DNA of 5,306 bases from Sulfitobacter sp. Its GTDB lineage: Bacteria; Pseudomonadota; Alphaproteobacteria; Rhodobacterales; Rhodobacteraceae. A model generated the notes under the pieces. It ran no database searches and was not told the origin of the DNA. It saw nothing but the letters and a program-made list of their open reading frames with translations. Positions within the stretch are counted from its first letter, which is position 1. Each line of letters begins with the position of its first letter. The stretch lies in the NCBI GenBank assembly GCA_024636405.1, contig JAGXHC010000018.1, forward strand, positions 1 to 5,306, read 5' to 3'. The position numbers and the translations under genes were made by a program. Below, in pieces: positions 1-5,306 of this stretch.

Positions 1-195
1 CGCCAACACAGTACCGCCGCCGATCCCGATCCGAAGCGCGTCAAGCGATCCTCCCCTGGCGCAGATCAGTGCCGTTGCACCGTATGAGACAACGAAATGC
101 ACGGCCCAGATCAGCGGGCCAAAAGTGATCCGCCACAGGCTTGTCGCTTCGGCGTGGAATTCGCTGGCTTCTTGTTCTTCACTGATCTGCGTCAT
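1..195 (-). CDS. Small membrane protein of the oxidase operon, C-terminus cut by left edge
   Basis: The first 65 codons are visible; the gene continues beyond the left edge. The protein starts MTQISEEQEASEFHAEATSL, a polar acidic N-terminus likely to be cytoplasmic. A hydrophobic segment follows at about residues 25-46 (GPLIWAVHFVVSYGATALIC), then a short basic/polar turn (ARGGSLDALR) and the glycine-rich start of a probable second membrane helix from about residue 56. The ATG at 195-193 overlaps the TGA of the subunit I/III gene as ATGA, and GGATGG lies 5 bases upstream, which fixes the start. The P-x-x-W-x-x-H-F pattern in the first helix resembles small uncharacterised membrane proteins I recall next to fused subunit I/III oxidase genes in alphaproteobacteria, but I cannot name a family. 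Location and coupling suggest a role as an accessory subunit or assembly aid of the oxidase; that is inference. It is not recognisable as a canonical subunit IV. Confidence 0.8.
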   Translation of the reverse strand, partial: MTQISEEQEASEFHAEATSLWRITFGPLIWAVHFVVSYGATALICARGGSLDALRIGIGGGTVLA

Positions 196-2756
196 GACAA
201 CCATCCGGGCACCAGCCCCAGAACGGCGGCGGTCACCACAGCCTTGAGGCCGATAAAGTGCCAGTAAAGTGTCACATTTCGCAGATCCGCGTCATAGAGC
301 GGTGTCAGCTTGCCGAAGATACTGCCGGCAAGGCAATACCCCTGCATCAGCACTCCTGCGGCGACATGTAATACCAGCCAGATCATCAGCGCCCAAAGGA
401 TTGCCGGATAGACGTGGCTGGTCGGATCAAGGTCGCGAACGGCAAGAAAGGCGGCACCCGCCCCACTGATCGCCGCGAAGGAACCCAATGCCAGCGCGCC
501 CCGCGCAAGCGACACATGCCCGCGTTGGTTACCTTCACGCGCAGCAACCGTCAGGGCCCACGACGCCACCAGCAAGACAGCACTAAGCGCCACCCAAAGG
601 CCGACCGGGTGCATCGCATCCGCTGGCGGGAAATCGGGCCGCGCGGTCCAATAGAAGAAAAACCCGAACACAAGGCTTGCAAAGGCCGTTACATCGCCCA
701 GCATCGTAATCCACATACCCCACCAGCCAACGGCGTCCGGCCCCGACGCATAGGTCGGAAGATGCAGGCCCAGACCCGCATCGCGCGTCTCTTTTTCAGG
801 CGGCCGCGCGGTGGAAGTCCATAACCAGTACATCACGCACACGATCGCGAAGGCCGCACAGACAATTGCGGGGGTGTAGATGTGGAAAGTTGGCAGAATG
901 AACGCGCCGCCGGTAAAAAGTGCAGCAAGAATTGTGATCCAGGCCGGGCCGGTGACGGGTTGGACGTAGATCGGTTTTGCGTCGATGACGGAGGTGATCA
1001 TTGTCTCTCGCTGGTGATCTGGTGCGTCGGGCAGATAATAGCGTCCGGCATCCATCCGCGCGCTCAACCCCTCCTGATCCCACAGCGGATAGCGTGTCGT
1101 TATATGCGGGATGGACCGCACACCCCAGGGTTCCGAGGGCACGTCGTGGGAGAATTCGAGCGTTCCGGCATTCCACGGATTGCGCGGGATCACACCTTGA
1201 TGTTTCTTTGGACGCACCAGATCGTAAAGAAACACGGCAAAGCCTGCCGCCATCACGAAGGCCCCAAGTGTCGAGATCAGATTAAGCCAACCCCAGCCAG
1301 AGCTTTCGGGATAGGTGAACACCCGGCGCGGCATGCCCATAAGCCCGGTCAGGTGCATCGGCAGGAAGGTCACGTTGAACCCGGTAAAGATCAGCCAGAA
1401 CGCCCAGCGGCCATAGGTTTCCGACAGCAACTTTTTGCGGAAGAACGGGAAAAAATAATAAACCCCCGCGATCACCGGGAACACCATACCACCAAACAGC
1501 GTGTAATGCAGGTGAGCCACGATGAAATAGGTGTCATGCGCCTGCCAATTGAACGGCACGATCGCCAGCATCACACCCGTCAGACCGCCCGCAACAAAAA
1601 TGGCCAGCGCCCCCGCGATCCAAAGCATCGGCAGGCTCATCTTTACCCTTCCGACCATCAGTGTCGCAACGAAGGCAAAAAGCTGGATGCCGGTGGGAAT
1701 GACCACCGCCTCGGACGCCGCAGAGAAGAAGCCAAGCGAGATCTGCGGTAAACCGGTGGTGAACATGTGGTGCACCCAGAGGCCAAACGACAAAAATCCG
1801 GTGCCCACGGCGCTGAGCACGATCCACGAATATCCGACGATGGGTCGGCGCGCGACGGTGGGAACGATCATCGCGGCAATGGCGATAGATGGCAGAAAAA
1901 CGATGTAGACTTCGGGATGCCCGAAAATCCAGAACAGGTGCTGCCACAGGATCGGGTCTCCGCCGCGTTCAGGATCAAAGAAGGGCCAGTCAAAGGACCG
2001 CTCCAGTTCAAAAAGAAAATCACCTGCGATCAAAGGCGGAAAGGCAAAAAGGATCATGCCCCCCACGACCATCACGTACCACGCGTAAAGCGGCATGATG
2101 TTGACGCGCATGCCCGGCGGTCGGCATTTCAACGCACCGACAATCAATTCAACAGCAGCGGCGATGCTGGCGACCTCGATAAACGACAGACCCAACAGCC
2201 AGATGTCCGGGCCAATGCCTTCATCCTTGGTGGCCAGAGGAGGATACATGAACCATCCCGCTTTTGGCCCCGCGTCAAAGATCAGCGAGCCCAGCACGAA
2301 AATGCCGCCGATCAAAAAACACCAATAGCCGTAGGCGCTGAGCCGCGGGAACGGCATGTCGCGCGCGCCGCACAGGGCGGGCAGCAACAAGATGCTGATT
2401 GCCTCGAACATCGGTACGGCAAACAGAAACATCATTGCAGAGCCGTGCATCGTGAAGAATTGGTTGTAACGGTCGGCGTCCAGAAAAGAATTGTCAGGAA
2501 ATGCCAGTTGCACCCGCATTGCCAATGCCAGCAGCCCCGCAATCAGCATAAAGCCAAACGCAGTCAGGGCATACCACACACCAACTTCGGTGTTGTTGAC
2601 CGCCGACAAATAGCGCCATCCCTGAGGCGTCTTCCATGCTGCACGAAGTTCGGCCTTGCCGCGCTCTTGTTCCGCAGGCGGGACCGGTTCAGCCAGCATG
2701 GCATCCGTCGGCGGGTACGGGCCAACAGGGGCAGGCAGTTTGCGCAAATCAGTCAT
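192..2756 (-). CDS. ctaD: Cytochrome c oxidase subunit I+III fusion (caa3-type)
   Basis: This 854-residue inner-membrane protein is the catalytic core of a heme-copper oxidase, reducing O2 to water with electrons from CuA of subunit II. Residues about 45-515 form subunit I with about 12 helices. Visible sites are R81 (likely heme a formyl contact), low-spin heme ligand H104, CuB ligand H280 with E282 and Y284 (HPEVY), CuB ligands H329/H330, the Mg-site pair H407/D408, heme a3 ligand H415, heme a ligand H417, and R477/R478. E282 indicates an A1-type D-pathway enzyme. After a soluble linker (about 515-600), subunit III has about seven helices (604-624, 628-648, 677-703, 717-737, 753-773, 782-806, 829-849); D688 occupies the usual Glu position. 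Oddities: Q358 replaces the K-pathway lysine, and I122 and S140 replace the D-pathway asparagines. The ATG overlaps the subunit II stop as ATGA, with GAGGG 5 bases upstream. The function is secure; the exact subfamily and its proton-pumping ability are not. Confidence 0.96.
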   Translation of the reverse strand: MTDLRKLPAPVGPYPPTDAMLAEPVPPAEQERGKAELRAAWKTPQGWRYLSAVNNTEVGVWYALTAFGFMLIAGLLALAMRVQLAFPDNSFLDADRYNQFFTMHGSAMMFLFAVPMFEAISILLLPALCGARDMPFPRLSAYGYWCFLIGGIFVLGSLIFDAGPKAGWFMYPPLATKDEGIGPDIWLLGLSFIEVASIAAAVELIVGALKCRPPGMRVNIMPLYAWYVMVVGGMILFAFPPLIAGDFLFELERSFDWPFFDPERGGDPILWQHLFWIFGHPEVYIVFLPSIAIAAMIVPTVARRPIVGYSWIVLSAVGTGFLSFGLWVHHMFTTGLPQISLGFFSAASEAVVIPTGIQLFAFVATLMVGRVKMSLPMLWIAGALAIFVAGGLTGVMLAIVPFNWQAHDTYFIVAHLHYTLFGGMVFPVIAGVYYFFPFFRKKLLSETYGRWAFWLIFTGFNVTFLPMHLTGLMGMPRRVFTYPESSGWGWLNLISTLGAFVMAAGFAVFLYDLVRPKKHQGVIPRNPWNAGTLEFSHDVPSEPWGVRSIPHITTRYPLWDQEGLSARMDAGRYYLPDAPDHQRETMITSVIDAKPIYVQPVTGPAWITILAALFTGGAFILPTFHIYTPAIVCAAFAIVCVMYWLWTSTARPPEKETRDAGLGLHLPTYASGPDAVGWWGMWITMLGDVTAFASLVFGFFFYWTARPDFPPADAMHPVGLWVALSAVLLVASWALTVAAREGNQRGHVSLARGALALGSFAAISGAGAAFLAVRDLDPTSHVYPAILWALMIWLVLHVAAGVLMQGYCLAGSIFGKLTPLYDADLRNVTLYWHFIGLKAVVTAAVLGLVPGWLS
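201..206 (-). promoter_or_regulatory. Ribosome binding site of the small membrane protein gene
   Basis: GGATGG on the minus strand ends 5 bases before the ATG at 195-193. It lies inside the end of the subunit I/III coding region. It supports the ATGA overlap start, although the match to GGAGG is imperfect. Confidence 0.5.
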
Positions 2757-3748
2757 TGCAGCCCTCTGAGATAGGCCGCAAGCGCGGCAAGGTCGGACTG
2801 TGACAAATGAGCATAGGTCGGCATGGCAACCTCGGGTTTCAGGGTGCCGGTATGAGCGATCCAGCTTTCAAAATCGGCGGCGTCCACCCCCAGTATCCCT
2901 GCGCCCAATGACGTGCGGCTGCCCACATGGGTAAGGTCCGGCCCGACCTGCCCCACCGCCTGCGTTCCGCGCACCGCATGGCAAGCACCGCACCCTTCAC
3001 GGGCAAATATCTGCGCACCTGATCGCTCCTGATCCGTTGCAGGAGGCTTTGCATCTTGCGCCTCGGCTTCCAGCCAAGCTGCAAAATCATCGGGCGCCAT
3101 CGCCACCGCCTCAAATGCCATCAACGCATGTGATGCACCGCAAAATTCGGCGCATTGGCCGCGATAGAGCCCTGGTATCTCCGGCTTTAGCGACATGAAA
3201 GTTTCGCGGCCCGGCATCATGTCAGCCTTTCCCCCCAGCGCGGGCACCCAAAGCGAATGGATCACGTTTTTCGCGTTCAGCACCAGCCCCGTCCGCGCAC
3301 CCACAGGCAGACGCAATTCATTGGCCGATACGATCTTTCGACCATCAGGCAACTCGTATGCGACGCGCCACCACCATTGCTCTGCCGTGATCTGGATGCG
3401 CAGCCCGTCGTCCGCCGTACGCTGCGCATGCATCAATGGCAGGCTGTAAATCAACAACCCTCCGAGCAGTACCACAGGAAAAATCACGCCACCCCCGACA
3501 ATCAGCATCTCTGCGCTGCGGCGCGACATCTGTTGGGTATTGATGCGGGTAACATAGATGAATATTGCGCCGACCAGCAGCCAAAGGACGACCGCACCAA
3601 TGAACATCACGCGCGCCAAATCATAAAGCGTGCGTGCGTCGGCACCGGCGGGATCAAGCACAGACTGCCGCCCTGCACAGGCCGACAGTATGAAAAGACC
3701 CGCCAGACAAACCAACGTCCGGCTGTTGTGACAATAAGGGGCCTTCAA
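2753..3748 (-). CDS. coxB: Cytochrome c oxidase subunit II with C-terminal cytochrome c domain (lipoprotein)
   Basis: This 331-residue subunit takes electrons from cytochrome c and passes them via CuA to subunit I. It has a lipoprotein signal with lipobox LSAC (predicted lipidated C24), then two membrane helices at about 45-66 and 81-105. The periplasmic cupredoxin domain has the aromatic stretch QWWWR (124-128), an electron-entry feature of the family, and the CuA ligands H164, C199, E201, C203, H207 and M210 in GQCAEFCGASHALM. A fused class I cytochrome c domain follows at about 240-331, with heme motif CGACH (253-257) and likely axial M309 (AMP). This domain order defines a caa3-type subunit II. 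The start is TTG (3748-3746), with GGAA 7 bases upstream; it gives a basic N-terminus before the signal helix, and a frame stop lies just upstream with no ATG between. The nearby ATG at 3756 is out of frame. The stop overlaps the next gene by 4 bases. E80 may be the counterpart of the subunit II glutamate at the K-pathway entrance, though its spacing to the following proline differs. Confidence 0.95.
   Translation of the reverse strand: MKAPYCHNSRTLVCLAGLFILSACAGRQSVLDPAGADARTLYDLARVMFIGAVVLWLLVGAIFIYVTRINTQQMSRRSAEMLIVGGGVIFPVVLLGGLLIYSLPLMHAQRTADDGLRIQITAEQWWWRVAYELPDGRKIVSANELRLPVGARTGLVLNAKNVIHSLWVPALGGKADMMPGRETFMSLKPEIPGLYRGQCAEFCGASHALMAFEAVAMAPDDFAAWLEAEAQDAKPPATDQERSGAQIFAREGCGACHAVRGTQAVGQVGPDLTHVGSRTSLGAGILGVDAADFESWIAHTGTLKPEVAMPTYAHLSQSDLAALAAYLRGLQ
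2762..2767 (-). promoter_or_regulatory. Ribosome binding site of the subunit I/III gene
   Basis: AGAGGG on the minus strand ends 5 bases before the ATG at 2756-2754. It sits within the last codons of the subunit II gene, as expected for a translationally coupled ATGA junction, and it decides the start. Confidence 0.65.
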
Positions 3749-3755
3749 GGCTTCA

Positions 3756-3759
3756 TTCC
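3756..3759 (-). promoter_or_regulatory. Possible ribosome binding site for subunit II (TTG start)
   Basis: GGAA on the minus strand lies 7 bases before the TTG at 3748-3746. It is short, but it is the only purine-rich element at workable spacing and supports TTG as the start. The last two bases overlap an out-of-frame ATG (3756-3754). Confidence 0.35.
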
Positions 3760-3783
3760 GACATCTCGTTCACGTTACCTCGC

Positions 3784-3814
3784 ATTTATGCCGGGTTCGC
3801 GATCTTTTAGGCAA
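3784..3814 (-). promoter_or_regulatory. Candidate sigma70-type promoter for the oxidase operon
   Basis: On the minus strand TTGCCT (3814-3809) and CATAAA (3790-3785) are separated by 18 bases. Each matches 4 of 6 positions of the -35 and -10 consensus. It lies in the only non-coding gap, about 36 bases before the subunit II start, where an operon promoter would be expected. It was found by eye, and such matches also arise by chance. I saw no clear FNR-type (TTGAT-N4-ATCAA) site or strong terminator hairpin in this 94-base gap (3749-3842), so readthrough from the upstream gene remains possible. Confidence 0.3.
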
Positions 3815-3842
3815 TGCCGTAATCACCGCCGTCTGAATTTGA

Positions 3843-5306
3843 TCATAGCTTTTTGGCGGCTTCCTTGCGCAAGGCGCCGCGCAGGGCACGCGCCTGAAGT
3901 GGTTCGGTCAGGATCGCGTCGCGCTCAAATCCCATCCGGTCCATCGCATTACCTTCATGCGGATGTGCAGCCAACGCCAGCGACGCCCATAGCAGCCCGG
4001 CAAGTGCGCGTTTGTCGTTCGCGGCATCGCCCAACCGGGATAGCGCAGGCAGCAAGATCTGCTCAATATCGTCAAAGTCAGTACCGAAGGGGAAATCAGG
4101 CAGCGTGCCTTCGCGGTACGGATCAAGCCATTCCGCCACCGCGTCGGGAGTGTTGCGGCGGTGCGCGGGGGGCACCTGCCAGTCGCGTTCAACCTTGCCC
4201 GCATTTTGCGCCGACTTCAGCAGTGCTGCTTGAAATCGGCTGTCGGCAATGGCGATCATTCGCTTGATTACCTCGGCATCCGTATGCCCTCGCAAATCCG
4301 CGACGCCGTATTCCGTCACCACGATATCGCGCATGTGCCGTGGTACGGTGGTCAAAGCCAATTGCCAAACAATGTTGGAACTCACCGCGCCGCCGGTTCT
4401 GCGCGTCGCGGGCAAGGTCAGGATCGCACGCCCGCCTTAAACTGCAAAAGCCTGCTCAAAGAAATTGAATTGCCCGCCGACGCCGCTGACCACTTGGCCC
4501 GGTTTTGCGGAATCTGACATTACATCGCCCAACAGACTTGCTTGCATCCCGCCGTTCACAAAGCGGGCGTCAATGCGCGCGGCGCGTTTGGCCTTTTCAT
4601 CACCGTAAAGGGCGTTTGTGAAACTGACGGGCACCATCGCGATCTTTGCACGCTTTTCGGGGGGCATGTCGCGCAACCGCCGGTACACATCGCGCGCCTC
4701 GACGACAAATCCGGCGTGGATTGCGGCGCCATCCACCTCGCGGCGCACGATGCCTGCGTCAAACAGCGCAAGCAGCCCACCGACCAGCATTTCGGTGACA
4801 GCATAAAGCCCGACCTGAAACGGATCGGATCCGTCACCAGTCAGCGGAAAGGGCGCGGCGCGCCAAAGGTCGGTCAATGCACCACGCTGGCGCAGCAAAA
4901 GGGCATGCGCGGCAGCATCGCCGATTGCGCCGATGCCGATCTGGATGGTGCCACCATCCACAATCAACCGCGACACGTGCAGCCCGATGGCATGCTGTGC
5001 CGCTGAAACGGGGCGGCGAATGGCCGAGAAAAGCTCGAACTGGGCGTCGGGCGTCAGCAGCATCGACACTGCGGATGCGTCAAGCACAGCTGCAGGTCCG
5101 GGCATGAATGGCAGCGCGTTATTGACCTCGCCCACCGCGATAAAATCCAACTCGCCTCGCGCCCTCATTGCGAACAGATCAGACGAAATGTCGGTATTGC
5201 ATGAAAGGCTGAAACGGCCCTGCTCCTGTGCCAGCAACTGCGACAGCACGTTGGGCTTTTGCGCGATCAACACATCGCGGGCATGGGTATAATTGGCGGC
5301 AATATA
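3843..5306 (-). pseudogene. Acetyl-CoA hydrolase/CoA-transferase family gene, 5'-partial, broken by an in-frame TAA
   Basis: The frame is open from the right edge (YIAANYTHARDVLIAQ...) to TAA at 4439-4437, then continues in the same frame to TGA at 3845-3843, about 487 codon positions in all. The family transfers or hydrolyses the CoA of short acyl-CoAs such as acetyl-CoA in the cytoplasm. Visible marks are DGGTIQIGIGAIGDA (4958-4914), VTEML, whose Glu (4793-4791) sits where the catalytic glutamate of CoA-transferases is expected, the glycine loop GVGGQ (4484-4470), and, after the stop, SSNIVW and IVVTEYGVADLRG (about 4325-4287). The stop falls between FFEQAFAV and GGRAILTLPATR, where homologs as I recall them run straight through, so one codon appears changed to TAA with no indel. 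The C-terminal piece holds conserved elements, so the truncated product is probably inactive. Alternatives are a sequencing error or re-initiation at TTG 4415 or GTG 4385, which would yield a fragment unlikely to work alone. The missing N-terminus is probably 100-150 residues. Family assignment is firm; substrate is not known. Confidence 0.85.
4437..4439 (-). other. In-frame premature stop codon (TAA)
   Basis: GCA GTT TAA GGC GGG on the minus strand. The codon frame before and after is the same, and the distance to the downstream motifs looks normal. A single substitution from AAA, GAA or CAA (Lys, Glu, Gln) would explain it. Confidence 0.85.

Noticed and set aside
882..1751. Long plus-strand open frame opposite subunit I
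   Set aside because: It is rich in Arg, His, Lys and Gln with no domain or signal pattern, and lies wholly antisense to a strongly conserved gene; a GC-rich shadow frame.
192..2756. Quinol oxidase or nitric oxide reductase instead of cytochrome c oxidase
   Set aside because: The partner subunit has a full CuA ligand set and a heme c domain, and subunit I has the A1-type HPEVY motif, which together indicate a cytochrome c oxidase.
1767..2774. 335-codon plus-strand open frame
   Set aside because: Antisense to the N-terminal half of subunit I, with low-complexity basic composition and no recognisable motif.
3754..3756. ATG at 3756 as the subunit II start
   Set aside because: It is out of frame and reaches TGA after three codons.
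3810..3818. GGCAATGCC inverted repeat in the intergenic gap as a terminator
   Set aside because: The stem is only four bases around one base, with no following T-run; too weak to call.
3257..4267. 336-codon plus-strand open frame spanning subunit II, the gap and the CoA-transferase gene
   Set aside because: It crosses two well-supported opposite-strand genes and has shadow-frame composition; no protein family is recognisable.
4437..4439. Programmed recoding at the TAA
   Set aside because: TAA is not used for selenocysteine or pyrrolysine, and no readthrough-stimulating structure is evident by eye; nonsense mutation or base error is simpler.
5271..5273. GTG as the start of the CoA-hydrolase/transferase gene
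   Set aside because: The frame stays open upstream to the window edge with family-like sequence, and a start here would remove the usual N-terminal part.

Overview
The window holds four protein genes, all read from the minus strand, so the biological order runs from the right edge to the left. The base composition is GC-rich (about 60% by eye). Codon use, the short Shine-Dalgarno sequences and the protein sequences suit an alphaproteobacterium, most likely a Rhodobacteraceae/roseobacter-type organism. That placement is inferred from protein resemblance alone; there is no rRNA or other marker gene here.

Right part (3843-5306): an acetyl-CoA hydrolase/CoA-transferase family gene. Its N-terminus lies beyond the right edge, and one in-frame TAA at 4437-4439 interrupts it. 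The reading frame is the same on both sides and both halves keep family motifs, so it looks like a recently disabled gene or a base-call error. A 94-base gap (3749-3842) follows, with a weak promoter candidate and no convincing terminator.

Centre and left (1-3748): a compact respiratory cluster for a caa3-type cytochrome c oxidase. First comes subunit II (a lipoprotein with a CuA domain and a C-terminal cytochrome c domain). Next is one 854-residue polypeptide joining subunit I (heme a, heme a3, CuB) to subunit III. Last is a small conserved-looking membrane protein that runs off the left edge. Both junctions are 4-base ATGA overlaps, which points to one operon with translational coupling. 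Electrons would pass from a cytochrome c donor or the built-in cytochrome c domain to CuA in subunit II, then heme a and the heme a3/CuB centre in subunit I, where O2 is reduced to water.

The most notable point is in subunit I. All metal ligands, the His-Tyr pair and the helix VI glutamate are present. The usual K-pathway lysine is glutamine, and the two asparagines near the D-pathway entrance are isoleucine and serine. This marks a divergent, probably alternative oxidase whose proton routes may differ from the textbook aa3 enzyme. I see no wholly new system, mobile element, RNA gene or CRISPR array.
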